Source of the DNA: Pollutimonas sp035515055
Lineage (GTDB): Bacteria; Pseudomonadota; Gammaproteobacteria; Burkholderiales; Burkholderiaceae_B
Direction: 5' to 3'
DNA length: 64,000 nt
Assembly: GCA_035515055.1 (NCBI GenBank)
Contig: DATJBV010000009.1
Coordinates: 124,001-188,000 of the forward strand
Both the position numbers and the translations under genes were made by a program. The notes below the pieces were generated by a model. It saw nothing but the letters and a program-made list of their open reading frames with translations. It made no database searches and had not been told where the DNA came from. Each line of letters opens with the position of its first letter. The first letter of the stretch is position 1. Below are positions 17,189-26,221 of this stretch, piece after piece.

Positions 17189-17929
17189 TCAGTCCGACTC
17201 GGCTTTCGCGCGCGTAACCCGCGCGGCTGGGCTATGCGAGCTTTCGGCCAGTCGGATCAAGTCGTCGATGGCGCAGACGACAATGCGTTTGCGCCCGCTG
17301 GTAACAAGCCCGCGGTCTTTCCATGCGCTTAAAAGCCGGCTGACGGTATGCAATGTTGTACCTGTCATTTCGGCGATGTCTTGGCGGGTGATAGGGAAGT
17401 TGATCACGATCCCTTCCGGCGTCTGTTCGCCCGATTGGTCGACCAGCCGCAAAATGGCGCGAGCCACCCGTTGTTCCACTTCTTCTGTGGAAAGCTCTTG
17501 AATTCGGGTGTGGGCGTCTTGCAGGCGTTGCCCGACGGTTTGAAAGGCATTGGATGCGAAATGCGGATTGCTGGCGGTGAACTGGTCCCATTCCGATGAT
17601 GGCCAGCTCAGGGCGATGCTTTCTTGCACGGCAATGGTCGACGCGGGGTAGTCGGGGCGGCGCATGGCGCGCGCCATGCCGAACACTTCGCCGGGGCTTA
17701 CATAACGCACGGTAACCTGTTCGCCGTCGGCCGTGGTTTGCAAGACTTTCAGGTGGCCGTGCAGCAGCACAAAAAAGCGGTCCGCAATACTTCCTTGCCG
17801 AAAGGCGGCGTCGCCGGTCATTAGCCGGGATACCTGCGCCGTTTCAAGAATGGCGTCGAGGTCCGCATCGGAAAGTGAGCGGAAGAGATCGAGATTCTTG
17901 ATAAGGGATCGGTTCAGGTTAGAAGGCAT
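17189..17929 (-). CDS. Crp/Fnr-family regulator, NNR/DNR type
   Basis: 246 residues. The cyclic-nucleotide-binding-like sensor fold covers about 15-130 (TGDAAFRQGSIADRFFVLLHG, VSPGEVFGMA). A C-terminal Crp helix-turn-helix spans about 175-215 (ITRQDIAEMTGTTLHTVSRL). It lacks the N-terminal Cys cluster of Fnr, so a 4Fe-4S sensor is excluded. This matches the DNR/NnrR nitric-oxide-responsive group, and the divergent nirK supports that. The ATG at 17927-17929 is preferred; a GTG 16 codons upstream is possible. It ends 2 bp from the NirV-like gene. Confidence 0.82.
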   Translation of the reverse strand: MPSNLNRSLIKNLDLFRSLSDADLDAILETAQVSRLMTGDAAFRQGSIADRFFVLLHGHLKVLQTTADGEQVTVRYVSPGEVFGMARAMRRPDYPASTIAVQESIALSWPSSEWDQFTASNPHFASNAFQTVGQRLQDAHTRIQELSTEEVEQRVARAILRLVDQSGEQTPEGIVINFPITRQDIAEMTGTTLHTVSRLLSAWKDRGLVTSGRKRIVVCAIDDLIRLAESSHSPAARVTRAKAESD

Positions 17930-18045
17930 CGCATATATCCATGCACGTGACCAAGGATTTGATTCTACCACTGGCACGCGCGCATCCCGCCACTTCCAGT
18001 CCGGTTCCTTTTATGGGTGTAAACCCGAATAATCTGCTCCAAACA

Positions 18046-18087
18046 TTGTGCTACGACAAAGAAGGAGTCGCCTGAAACGGGTCAAAT
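18046..18087 (+). promoter_or_regulatory. Putative NNR/DNR box and -10 of nirK
   Basis: TTGTG-CTAC-GACAA at 18046-18059 is an Fnr-family half-site pair with N4 spacing and one mismatch between arms. Its centre (18052.5) lies 32 bp from the centre of TCAAAT (18082-18087, 4/6 to TATAAT). That is the distance of a class II activator site at -41.5 from its -10. The nirK ATG is 82 bp further on. Confidence 0.55.
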
Positions 18088-18168
18088 GAACACATCGAGA
18101 AACAAATGCAGTAGTTAGCTGGTGTGTCTGAACCATTCGGACTTTTTCTTAGTAATCGGAGCAACATC

Positions 18169-19302
18169 ATGGAACGTCGTTCATTTCTTAAAACCGCTGG
18201 TTTGGGTGCAATGGCTAGTTCGGCTGCAATGGCAGCCCCCGCCCTCGCGAAAACCGCGCCCGCCGCGGCTGGCAAGTCAATGTCGGAAGCCGAGATCGGC
18301 AAGCTCAAGCGCATCAAGGTCGACCTCGTTGCTCCTCCCATGGTCCACAAGCACGACCAGGTAGTGGACGGGGCGCCCAGAATCGTTGAATTCGTCATGT
18401 CCATCGAAGAAAAGAAAATGGTCATCGATGCCAAAGGCACTACCTTGCAAGCCATGACATTCGATGGATCCATGCCGGGTCCGACCATGGTCGTGCACGA
18501 GGGTGACTACGTTGAACTGACCTTGATCAACCCCGCCACGAACGCCATGCCGCATAACGTGGATTTCCACTCGGCAACAGGCGCTCTGGGTGGTGCCAAG
18601 CTCACCAACGTCAATCCCGGCGAGCAGGCAACATTGCGCTTCAAGGCCGATCGCAGCGGAACCTTTGTGTATCACTGCGCACCGGAAGGCATGGTTCCCT
18701 GGCACGTGGTTTCGGGCATGAACGGCACGATCATGGTCCTGCCTCGCGGCGGCCTGAAAGATCCGAACGGAAAATCACTGCGCTATGACCGCGTCTACAC
18801 GATAGGCGAGTTTGACCTGTACATTCCGAAGGACGCCAATGGCAAGTACAAGGAATACAACACGCTGGCCGAAAGCTATGAAGATACGGTCGCGGTCATG
18901 CGCACCCTGCTGCCCAGCCACGTGGTATTCAACGGCAAGGTGGGTGCACTGACCGGAGAAGGCGCACTGAAGGCAAATGTTGGCGAAACGGTCTTGTTCA
19001 TCCACTCGCAGGCCAACCGCGATACACGGCCACACCTGATCGGCGGCCACGGTGACTGGGTCTGGGAAACAGGCAAGTTTGCCAACCCTCCTGAAAAGGA
19101 TCTGGAAACGTGGTTCATTCGTGGCGGTTCGGCGGGCGCGGCACTCTACACCTTCAAGCAACCGGGTGTGTATGCCTACGTCAACCACAACCTGATCGAA
19201 GCTTTTGAACTTGGCGCTGCCGGCCACGTGGTCGTGGAAGGGAAATGGAATGACGACTTGATGAAACAGATCAAGGCGCCGCATCCCATCCCCGCCAAGT
19301 AA
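18169..19302 (+). CDS. nirK: Copper-containing nitrite reductase
   Basis: 377 residues. Reduces nitrite to nitric oxide in the periplasm. A Tat signal is evident (MERRSFLKTAGLG). All copper ligands are present. Type 1: His119, Cys160, His169, Met174. Type 2: His124, His159, His340. The catalytic Asp122 (MPHNVDFH) and His289 (RPHLIGGHGD) are also kept. The ATG at 18169 has GGAG upstream and gives a correct Tat leader; an in-frame GTG 15 codons earlier is less likely. A cytochrome c gene follows at 67 bp. Confidence 0.97.
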   Translation: MERRSFLKTAGLGAMASSAAMAAPALAKTAPAAAGKSMSEAEIGKLKRIKVDLVAPPMVHKHDQVVDGAPRIVEFVMSIEEKKMVIDAKGTTLQAMTFDGSMPGPTMVVHEGDYVELTLINPATNAMPHNVDFHSATGALGGAKLTNVNPGEQATLRFKADRSGTFVYHCAPEGMVPWHVVSGMNGTIMVLPRGGLKDPNGKSLRYDRVYTIGEFDLYIPKDANGKYKEYNTLAESYEDTVAVMRTLLPSHVVFNGKVGALTGEGALKANVGETVLFIHSQANRDTRPHLIGGHGDWVWETGKFANPPEKDLETWFIRGGSAGAALYTFKQPGVYAYVNHNLIEAFELGAAGHVVVEGKWNDDLMKQIKAPHPIPAK

Positions 19303-19369
19303 GTAAATCAGTACCTGTGTACAGGGTTCGCCATGTGGCGGACCCACTTGAAAAATCCTGGAGATTACT

Positions 19370-19705
19370 ATGTTGAAGCTCGCTCACGTCGCCCTGGCCA
19401 TCGCCCTGGGAGCCGGTTTGGCACCGGCCATGTCCTTTGCAGCGACCGACGCTGCTGCAACCACAAATCCCGCTGGCGAAAAGCTGTACAAATCCGCTTG
19501 CGTGGCCTGCCATAGCACCGGTATTGCCAATGCTCCCAAGGTAGGCAATAAGGCCGCCTGGGCGCCCTTGATCGACAAGGGCATGGATGCCATCATGGAA
19601 GTGGCCACCAAAGGCAAGGGCGCAATGCCTCCACGCGGCGCTTCGTCAGCCGACGACGCTACGCTGCGCGCGGCAGTCGAATATATGATCCAGGCGTCCA
19701 AGTAA
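19370..19705 (+). CDS. c5-type cytochrome c, likely electron donor to NirK
   Basis: 111 residues. A Sec signal (about 1-25, ending SFAATD) is followed by one haem c site, CVACH at 44-48, and an axial Met86 in GAMPPRG. Pattern and size fit periplasmic c5/c555 cytochromes. The position directly behind nirK suggests that it delivers electrons to the type 1 copper site; this is inference from context. TGGAG precedes the ATG. Confidence 0.9.
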   Translation: MLKLAHVALAIALGAGLAPAMSFAATDAAATTNPAGEKLYKSACVACHSTGIANAPKVGNKAAWAPLIDKGMDAIMEVATKGKGAMPPRGASSADDATLRAAVEYMIQASK

Positions 19706-19726
19706 AAATAGCGTCATGGAACCCTC

Positions 19727-19746
19727 GCAGGCGCCATGGCGCCTGC
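19727..19746 (+). terminator. 20-bp perfect palindrome after the nirK-cytochrome unit
   Basis: GCAGGCGCCATGGCGCCTGC is a perfect inverted repeat 22 bp after the cytochrome stop. Only a poor T run follows (GTTACGCATTT), so it may end or stabilise the transcript. Confidence 0.55.
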
Positions 19747-19833
19747 GTTACGCATTTGTCACAAATCCTGGGGAAAGTACCGATCAAGTAAACAAGGTAC
19801 GCTGACTACACTGGCCTCACTCCCGGAGGCCAT

Positions 19834-20694
19834 ATGAAGTTTGCCGATACAGAATTCGAAGCATATTCCTTGCGCTTGCCGACAACGACCGCCATACCGC
19901 TCGTCGCCGATTCGCCGCACAGCGGCACAATATACCCGCCCGACTTTCAAAGCTGCCTGCCCGCATCCATTTTGCGTTCGGGCGAAGACACCTATGTCGA
20001 TGAGTTATGGCAAGGACTGCCTTCGGTGGGCGCCACGCTTCTCATGGCGAACTTCCCTCGCACCTACATCGATCTAAACCGCCAAGTCGACGATATCGAC
20101 CCCAACATGCTTGCCGAGCCGTGGATCTCGGCTTTGCATCCAACGGAAAAATCGCGCCTGGGCCACGGCTTGCTGTGGAGCCGTGTGCGTGAACACAGTA
20201 TCTACGACCGCAAGCTGTGGGTGGGCGAAGTCGAAAACCGCATTGGCAGCTATTACGAGCCTTATCATGCCGCGTTGCGTAGGCAAATAGACGCCGCACA
20301 TGAACGCTTTGGCGGCGTGTGGCATCTCAACCTGCATTCCATGCCTTCCGACTCGTTCGAATTATTGGGCGTGCCCGCCCGCGAAGAACTGGCTGACTTT
20401 GTTCTTGGAGATCTCGACGGCACCTCTTGTGATCCCACGTTTACGGGAATAATCGAAGACTTCCTGACCGGTTGCGGCTACACGGTGGCACGTAATAATC
20501 CGTTCAAGGGCGCGGCGCTTGTCGCATATACCAGCCGCCCCGACGAAAACCGCCATAGCTTGCAGATTGAAATCAACCGCAGGCTCTACATGGACGAGCA
20601 AACCTACGAAAAGAATGCCAATTTCGCGACTCTCCAGCGGCATCTTGCATTGCTGAGCGGGGAAGTGGCCGACTTCCTGCATTTGCTGTTGTAG
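19834..20694 (+). CDS. N-formylglutamate amidohydrolase family protein
   Basis: 286 residues. Members of this zinc hydrolase family cleave N-formyl-L-glutamate to glutamate and formate in histidine breakdown (HutG type), or act on related N-acyl compounds. Recognised by VADSPHSGTIYP, DTYVDELW, ANFPRTYIDLNR, LNLHSMPSD and EINRRLYMDE. No other hut gene is in the window, so the substrate is uncertain. Start ATG 19834 has GGAG upstream. It converges on the C45-type gene. Confidence 0.87.
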   Translation: MKFADTEFEAYSLRLPTTTAIPLVADSPHSGTIYPPDFQSCLPASILRSGEDTYVDELWQGLPSVGATLLMANFPRTYIDLNRQVDDIDPNMLAEPWISALHPTEKSRLGHGLLWSRVREHSIYDRKLWVGEVENRIGSYYEPYHAALRRQIDAAHERFGGVWHLNLHSMPSDSFELLGVPAREELADFVLGDLDGTSCDPTFTGIIEDFLTGCGYTVARNNPFKGAALVAYTSRPDENRHSLQIEINRRLYMDEQTYEKNANFATLQRHLALLSGEVADFLHLLL

Positions 20695-20711
20695 TTTCGT
20701 GCGGCGCGGCG

Positions 20712-21761
20712 TCAGGGGCCCTGGCGGTCCAGGGTTGCATTGTTGAACGTGAAGCGCGTCGATTGCTGCGGGCGTTCATATACCTGCCACGCTACGTGTT
20801 CCGAACCTATGTGAATGTCCGCGGTCGCCATCGTGTTTTCCGCGTCGCTATCGTCGGGGGCGTCGCGGTATATGGGAAATTCAGCATTTTGCCGGTCAGC
20901 CAGAATGCGCAGCGGGTCGATGCTTGCAGGATCGGCCGGGGCGGTTCCGGCGCGAAGCAGCTGGCTGCCGCGTCTCTGGCGCTGCAGCGATGACATCGTA
21001 ATGACCTGAGGGCAGTCGCGCATGGCCGAGTGCAACGCATGATTGGCGTGCAGCGATGGGGCGTTGACGGCCTGCACGGACACGCCTTGTGAAGCAAACT
21101 CAACGCTTAATAAGCCAGTGCGCCCCGGCTGCGCGAGGCTCAGGTGGAAGCCGCCTGCGGATGGGGTGTCGCGCAGCAGTTGCACGGCGCTTTCCAGGGT
21201 AGCCTGGTCCAGCAAGCGGCGCGTCAGCGCCATGCGCGGCATTCCCTGGCCCGCCCGACGCGTTCGCAAGTTGTTCACCGTCATTGCCAGGCCGTGCTCA
21301 TTGACCGCGAAGGTATGTCCGGGGATGGACGCGGGATAAATAAATGAAGCAAACCGGGGGCCGTGGTCGGGCATGAATTCGCCCATGGCGCAGTATCCGG
21401 CGAAACCGGGGTTGCCGTCCTCGTTATGAGTAATACGCGCTCCGCCAGGTAGGGGCGTTTGCACGGTGGTGCAGCCATCGGGCGCCATGGCCCATACATC
21501 GCCCCGGCAATTCCAGAGCACCACGTCAGAGGCGGGGAGCTCGAGCCCGGCGGCCAGTCCGAGCAACTCCTCGTGTACTCGTGGAAAATCCTGCTTGATG
21601 CGTCCTTCCATGGCAGTCGCCGCGTGGCTGCCACGCCAACGCATGACGCTCGCCCATACATCCGATTCCAGCAGCCAGCGATGGGCGGCTTGCGCACCAA
21701 ACCGTCCAAGCGCCTGCCCGATCTGAAAAGGGGAGCCCGATAATTCGACAAAAGACAACAT
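20712..21761 (-). CDS. C45-family (acyl-CoA:6-aminopenicillanate acyltransferase-like) N-terminal nucleophile hydrolase
   Basis: 349 residues. Family start FVELSGSPFQIGQALGRFG and VHEELLGLAAGLELPASDVV. The probable autoprocessing nucleophile is Cys97 in PDGCTTV, followed by ITHNEDGN and INEHGLAMTVNNL-type blocks (FAVNEHGLAMTVNNL). Proteins of this family cut amide bonds by self-cleavage before the Cys; the penicillin link is historical and the real substrate is unknown. No clear signal peptide. It is divergent from the aminotransferase at 21878. Confidence 0.8.
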   Translation of the reverse strand: MLSFVELSGSPFQIGQALGRFGAQAAHRWLLESDVWASVMRWRGSHAATAMEGRIKQDFPRVHEELLGLAAGLELPASDVVLWNCRGDVWAMAPDGCTTVQTPLPGGARITHNEDGNPGFAGYCAMGEFMPDHGPRFASFIYPASIPGHTFAVNEHGLAMTVNNLRTRRAGQGMPRMALTRRLLDQATLESAVQLLRDTPSAGGFHLSLAQPGRTGLLSVEFASQGVSVQAVNAPSLHANHALHSAMRDCPQVITMSSLQRQRRGSQLLRAGTAPADPASIDPLRILADRQNAEFPIYRDAPDDSDAENTMATADIHIGSEHVAWQVYERPQQSTRFTFNNATLDRQGP

Positions 21762-21877
21762 AGTAAAACCCGATAGATGCGTAAAGAAGCTGGGCGGACG
21801 CGCCGTCCATTAAGTTCGGTTGCGGCGGATGTATAGTATGCAGGAAATTGCTCTCCATCCTATTCTCATGGCGCGAC

Positions 21878-23203
21878 ATGACCCACGTCTTTCATCGTAA
21901 TCCTAAACAACACCTCGATTTCGCCGTTCGCGGCCAAGGCATCCGTCTCTTCGATCAAAACGATAAAGGCTATATCGACGCCTCGGGCGGCGCGGCGGTC
22001 TCATGCCTGGGGCATGGGCATCCCGCCGTTATCCAGGCAACCAAGGACCAGCTCGATAAAATCGCCTATGCACATTCGTCGTTCTTCACTACCCAGGCCG
22101 CTGAAGACCTGGCCGATTTTCTGGCGGCCCGTTCGCCAGGCGACCTGAATCATGTGTACTTCGTGTCGGGCGGTTCCGAGGCGGTCGAGGCCGCGTTGAA
22201 GCTTGCGCGCCAATATTTTGTTGAAACAGGGCAGGCGACCCGGCAGCATTTCATTGCACGTCGCCAAAGCTATCATGGCAATACACTCGGGGCGCTCGCC
22301 ATAGGAGGCAACGCCTGGCGGCGCGAGCCCTTCCTGCCGCTACTCGTGCCTGCCCACCATGTATCGCCGTGCTATCCCTACCGCGATCAGCTCGCCGACG
22401 AATCGGAAGAGCAGTATGCCGACCGCCTGGCACTGGAGCTTGAGCAAAAAATACGTGAACTAGGCCCGGAAAACGTTGCGGCTTTCGTGGCTGAAACCGT
22501 CGTCGGAGCAACCGCCGGCGCGCTCGCTCCCGTGCGGACGTATCTGCAGCGCATCCGACAGGTGTGCGACAAGTATGGCGTGCTTCTTATATTGGATGAA
22601 GTCATGGCTGGCATGGGCCGCACCGGCCACTTGTTCGCCTGTGCGGAAGATGGCGTAGCGCCCGATATACTCACGGTCGCCAAAGGCTTGGGCGCAGGTT
22701 ACCAGCCTATAGGCGCCATGCTCGCCAGCAGCAAGATCTACAATGCCATAGTGGGCGGTAGCGGGTTCTTCCAACATGGCCATACCTACATGGGCCATGC
22801 CACGGCCTGCGCCGCGGCGCTGGCCGTTCAACGCATAATCCATGAAGACCGGTTGCTGGCCAACGTGCTCGCCAGAGGCGAGCAACTGCGCACCGAACTG
22901 CGCACGGCGTTGGGTAATCATCCCAACCTGGGCGACATCCGCGGCCGCGGCTTGTTCGTGGGAGTTGAATTCGTTGAGGACCGTCAGTCCAAGCGGCCGC
23001 TCGACCCCGCCCGCAAAGTCCATGCGCAACTCAAGAAAGAGGCCATGCGGCTGGGCTTACTCATGTACCCCATGGGAGGCACGATCGACGGGGTGCGGGG
23101 CGACCATGTCTTGTTGGCGCCGCCGTTCATTTGCACCGAGGCCGATATCACCGAAATCGTTTCCCTTTTCACGCGTAGCGTCGGCAATGTGTTGCCTGCC
23201 TGA
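21878..23203 (+). CDS. Class III PLP aminotransferase
   Basis: 441 residues. PLP fold type I, class III: phosphate-binding SGGSEAVEAALKLAR, the Asp in LLILDEVMAGMGRTG, and Lys269 in TVAKGLGAGYQPIG. Family length is 430-450. The substrate is not clear; omega-aminotransferase or similar roles (beta-alanine, putrescine, other amines) fit. ATG at 21878 is preferred over TTG at 21848 because it gives the usual N-terminus. Divergent from the C45-type gene, with 116 bp between. Confidence 0.87.
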   Translation: MTHVFHRNPKQHLDFAVRGQGIRLFDQNDKGYIDASGGAAVSCLGHGHPAVIQATKDQLDKIAYAHSSFFTTQAAEDLADFLAARSPGDLNHVYFVSGGSEAVEAALKLARQYFVETGQATRQHFIARRQSYHGNTLGALAIGGNAWRREPFLPLLVPAHHVSPCYPYRDQLADESEEQYADRLALELEQKIRELGPENVAAFVAETVVGATAGALAPVRTYLQRIRQVCDKYGVLLILDEVMAGMGRTGHLFACAEDGVAPDILTVAKGLGAGYQPIGAMLASSKIYNAIVGGSGFFQHGHTYMGHATACAAALAVQRIIHEDRLLANVLARGEQLRTELRTALGNHPNLGDIRGRGLFVGVEFVEDRQSKRPLDPARKVHAQLKKEAMRLGLLMYPMGGTIDGVRGDHVLLAPPFICTEADITEIVSLFTRSVGNVLPA

Positions 23204-23217
23204 TCCGGGTTGGACGG

Positions 23218-23772
23218 TCAGCGGGCCGGTGCTTCTCGGCCCCACAAAATGTCGGGCTTGTCGGCTGCGCGGTTAAGTACGCGCGCCAGCACAAAGCATA
23301 AGTCAGATAGTCGGTTCAAGTACTGAATGACGGGTGCATTCACGGTTTCATGGCGGCCCAGCGTAATGACGGCGCGCTCCGCGCGCCTGCAGACCACGCG
23401 GGCCATATGCGCCAGCGCGGCGGCGCGCGTCCCGCCCGGCAGAATGAATTCCTGAAGCTTGCCGAGGCCGGCGTTATGATCGGCCAACGCCTCGTCCAGG
23501 TATAGGACATGATCCGCGTTGACGGCGGTATGCCCCGGAATGCAAAGTTCGGCGCCCATGTCGAACAAGTCATTTTGTATGCGTGCAAGCAGCGTGTCCA
23601 CGGTGTGCGGTAGCGGTTCGGTGCGCAACAAGCCTATGGTGCTGTTCAATTCGTCGACATCGCCGATTGCCGCTATGCGTGGCGCGTCCTTGTCGACGCG
23701 GCTGCCATCGCCCAGGCCGGTTGTGCCCTTGTCGCCGGTTCGTGTGGTAATGACTGAGAGGCGTGTGGCCAT
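23218..23772 (-). CDS. Cob(I)alamin adenosyltransferase, PduO type
   Basis: 184 residues. ATP-dependent corrinoid adenosylation giving adenosylcobalamin. The N-terminal ATP site reads TRTGDKGTTGLGDGSRV, and the trimer-type motifs VDELNSTIGLLR, ILPGGTRAAALAHMAR and RRAERAV follow. ATG at 23770-23772 has AAGGACA upstream; the frame is open 21 codons before it. Stop is 15 bp from the aminotransferase stop (convergent). Confidence 0.92.
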   Translation of the reverse strand: MATRLSVITTRTGDKGTTGLGDGSRVDKDAPRIAAIGDVDELNSTIGLLRTEPLPHTVDTLLARIQNDLFDMGAELCIPGHTAVNADHVLYLDEALADHNAGLGKLQEFILPGGTRAAALAHMARVVCRRAERAVITLGRHETVNAPVIQYLNRLSDLCFVLARVLNRAADKPDILWGREAPAR

Positions 23773-23829
23773 TTGGATATGTCCTTGATTTGGCTGTATG
23801 CTGGGATGGACTGAATGGGAGTTTAGATT

Positions 23830-24162
23830 ATGCACTTTGCAGCATTACGCTGGGCTGCGCCACGCATGGCCGCTCCATGCTTCGCCGCGGCCCTTGCCGC
23901 AAGCATGGCCCTTGCGTCGTTTTACTCTGTGCCTGCCGTCGCGCAAGAAGCAACGGCCTCGGGGGAGGTGCGTCGCGTCGACCTGCGGGAAGGCAAGGTC
24001 ACGATCAAGCACGGAGCAATTTCGGGACTGGAACTGCCGGCCATGACGCTGGTGTATCGGGCAGCCCCCGCCTTGCTGAAAGATATCAAGCCCGGCGATC
24101 GCGTCAAGTTCACGGCCAGGCGGGAAGCCGGTCAATATGTGTTGACCGAAATCTCGAAGTAA
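23830..24162 (+). CDS. Small periplasmic CusF-like protein
   Basis: 110 residues. A signal peptide ends near residue 39 (PAVAQE), followed by a small beta-barrel resembling CusF: ASGEVRRVDLREGKVTIKH, LELPAMTLVYRA and DIKPGDRVKFTA. CusF binds Cu(I)/Ag(I) through His, Trp, Met and Met. Here His61 and Met72 are in line, but the Trp is Leu and the second Met is Leu or Val, so metal affinity may differ. No efflux genes lie next to it. It ends 2 bp from convergent hslU. Confidence 0.75.
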   Translation: MHFAALRWAAPRMAAPCFAAALAASMALASFYSVPAVAQEATASGEVRRVDLREGKVTIKHGAISGLELPAMTLVYRAAPALLKDIKPGDRVKFTARREAGQYVLTEISK

Positions 24163-24164
24163 GC

Positions 24165-25496
24165 CTACAAGACGTAGCGGGACAGGTCCTGGTTGCTGGC
24201 CGCTTCTTCCAACTGGGCATTCACGTAGGCGGCGTCTATCGTAATCGTTTTGCCGCTATTGGCGGACGCATCGAACGATAGGTCTTCCAGCAGCTTTTCC
24301 ATCACGGTGTAAAGCCGGCGCGCCCCAATATTCTCGGTGCGTTCGTTTACATCGAATGCCAGTTCAGCCAGCCGTTGAATGCCTTCGTCGGTAAAGTCCA
24401 GCGTCACGTCCTCGGTCGCAAGCAAGGCATGGTATTGTTTCGTCAGCGATGAGTCCGTATCGCACAAAATGCGTACAAAGTCCTGCGCCGTCAATGAGTC
24501 GAGTTCCACGCGTATGGGAAAACGGCCTTGTAGTTCGGGGATAAGATCCGACGGGCGGGACAAGTGAAAAGCCCCCGAGGCAATGAACAGGATATGGTCG
24601 GTGCGCACGACGCCGTACTTGGTGTTGACCGTTGTTCCTTCAACCAATGGCAGCAAATCGCGCTGCACGCCCTGGCGCGATACATCGCTGCCTGAGTGCT
24701 CCTGACGGGTGGCGATTTTGTCGATCTCGTCCAGGAAGACGATCCCGTTCTGTTCGGCATTGAAGACCGCATTGGTGCGCAGGTCTTCTTCGTTGATGCG
24801 ACGCCCCGCCTCTTCTTCGGTAAGCAGCTTGAAGGCTTCCTTGACCGACATCTTGCGGGATTTTTTCTTGTCGCGACCGAGACCGGCAAACATGCCTTTC
24901 AGCTGCTCGGTCATTTCTTCCATGCCGGGCGGTGCCATGATTTCCATTTGAGGTGCCGCCTGGGCCACTTCCACTTCGATCTGCATGTCGTCGATCTTGC
25001 CTTCACGCAAACGCTTGCGAAAGGTTTGGCGCGCGCTGTTCTCCTCGCGGTCCGGTTCGCCCTGCGCATTGCGGGGCGGCGATACCAGCACATCAAGGAT
25101 GCGGTCTTCCGCCGCGTCTTCGGCCATTGACCGCACGCGCCGCATTTCCACGTCGCGCGTCTGCTTCACCGAGATCTCCACCAAGTCGCGAATGATGGTG
25201 TCGACATCACGCCCCACGTAGCCCACTTCAGTGAATTTCGTGGCTTCTATCTTGATGAAGGGCGCATTGGCCAATTTGGCCAAGCGTCGGGCGATCTCTG
25301 TTTTCCCCACTCCCGTCGGGCCTATCATCAGAATATTCTTCGGGACAATCTCGTGGCGCAGCGGTTCGGGCACTTGTTGCCTGCGCCAACGATTGCGCAG
25401 TGCAACGGCGACGGATCGTTTGGCCCGATCCTGCCCGACAATGTTCTTGTCGAGTTCAGAGACGATTTCGCCCGGGGTCATATTGGTAGCAGACAT
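24165..25496 (-). CDS. hslU: ATP-dependent protease ATPase subunit HslU
   Basis: 443 residues. AAA+ unfoldase that feeds HslV. Walker A GPTGVGKTE at 59-67; start block MTPGEIVSELDKNIVGQDRAK; Walker B FLDEIDKIA; the I domain lies roughly between residues 110 and 240; C-terminal tail LSRYVL docks into HslV. ATG at 25494-25496. hslV lies upstream at 52 bp, as usual, so the pair is one unit. Confidence 0.98.
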   Translation of the reverse strand: MSATNMTPGEIVSELDKNIVGQDRAKRSVAVALRNRWRRQQVPEPLRHEIVPKNILMIGPTGVGKTEIARRLAKLANAPFIKIEATKFTEVGYVGRDVDTIIRDLVEISVKQTRDVEMRRVRSMAEDAAEDRILDVLVSPPRNAQGEPDREENSARQTFRKRLREGKIDDMQIEVEVAQAAPQMEIMAPPGMEEMTEQLKGMFAGLGRDKKKSRKMSVKEAFKLLTEEEAGRRINEEDLRTNAVFNAEQNGIVFLDEIDKIATRQEHSGSDVSRQGVQRDLLPLVEGTTVNTKYGVVRTDHILFIASGAFHLSRPSDLIPELQGRFPIRVELDSLTAQDFVRILCDTDSSLTKQYHALLATEDVTLDFTDEGIQRLAELAFDVNERTENIGARRLYTVMEKLLEDLSFDASANSGKTITIDAAYVNAQLEEAASNQDLSRYVL

Positions 25497-25548
25497 AATA
25501 AGCAGGGTATCCGTTGCATGGTCGGTCAGCGCGCGTTACGGGCGGCGA

Positions 25549-26082
25549 CTAAAGTACTTCCACGATATGGTTTTGGTTCGTGTAGATGCATAGATCCCCG
25601 GCAATTTCCAGGGACTTTTTCACGATTTCGGCTGGTGGAAGGTCGGTGTTTTTCAGCAGGCCGAGGGCTGCGGCCTGGGCGTATGCCCCGCCCGATCCGA
25701 TTGCTGCCAAGCCATTTTCCGGTTCGAGAACGTCGCCGTTGCCGGTAAGAACCAGAGTATGCTCGCGATCGGCCACGATCAGCATGGCTTCCAGGCGCCG
25801 CAGCACCCGGTCGGTGCGCCAGTCTTTCGTAAGCTCTACGGCGGCCCGCATAAGATTGCCCTGGTATTTTTCGAGCTTGGCTTCGAAACGTTCTTGCAGG
25901 GTGAAGGCGTCGGCGGTAGCCCCGGCAAATCCGGCCAGTATTTTGTCGTTATACAAGCGGCGGATCTTGCGCGCCGTTGCCTTGATGACGATGTTGCCGA
26001 GGGTGACTTGACCGTCGCCGCCAAGGGCGACCTGGTCGCCGCGACGAACGCAGATGATGGTGGTGGCGTGAAATTGTTCCAT
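25549..26082 (-). CDS. hslV: ATP-dependent protease proteolytic subunit HslV
   Basis: 177 residues. Threonine protease of the proteasome-like HslVU complex. The active Thr is Thr7 in FHATTIICVRRG, implying a six-residue propeptide; E. coli HslV exposes Thr after only Met. GGDGQVTLGN, KILAGFAGATADAF and AIGSGGAYAQAAA are conserved. Upstream of hslU on the same strand; dksA lies 139 bp further upstream. Confidence 0.97.
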   Translation of the reverse strand: MEQFHATTIICVRRGDQVALGGDGQVTLGNIVIKATARKIRRLYNDKILAGFAGATADAFTLQERFEAKLEKYQGNLMRAAVELTKDWRTDRVLRRLEAMLIVADREHTLVLTGNGDVLEPENGLAAIGSGGAYAQAAALGLLKNTDLPPAEIVKKSLEIAGDLCIYTNQNHIVEVL

Positions 26083-26221
26083 GAATCTTCCTTTGAATTA
26101 CTTAACTGGGGACGAACCCCGGAAGTTCAAGGGGAAATCAGGAAGGACAGTTCAAGCGCCGGCCCGCTCGGCTTGCGAGCGCCGACCGGCGCGGCTTGCG
26201 CGGCATGCGGTAATGGCCGTG

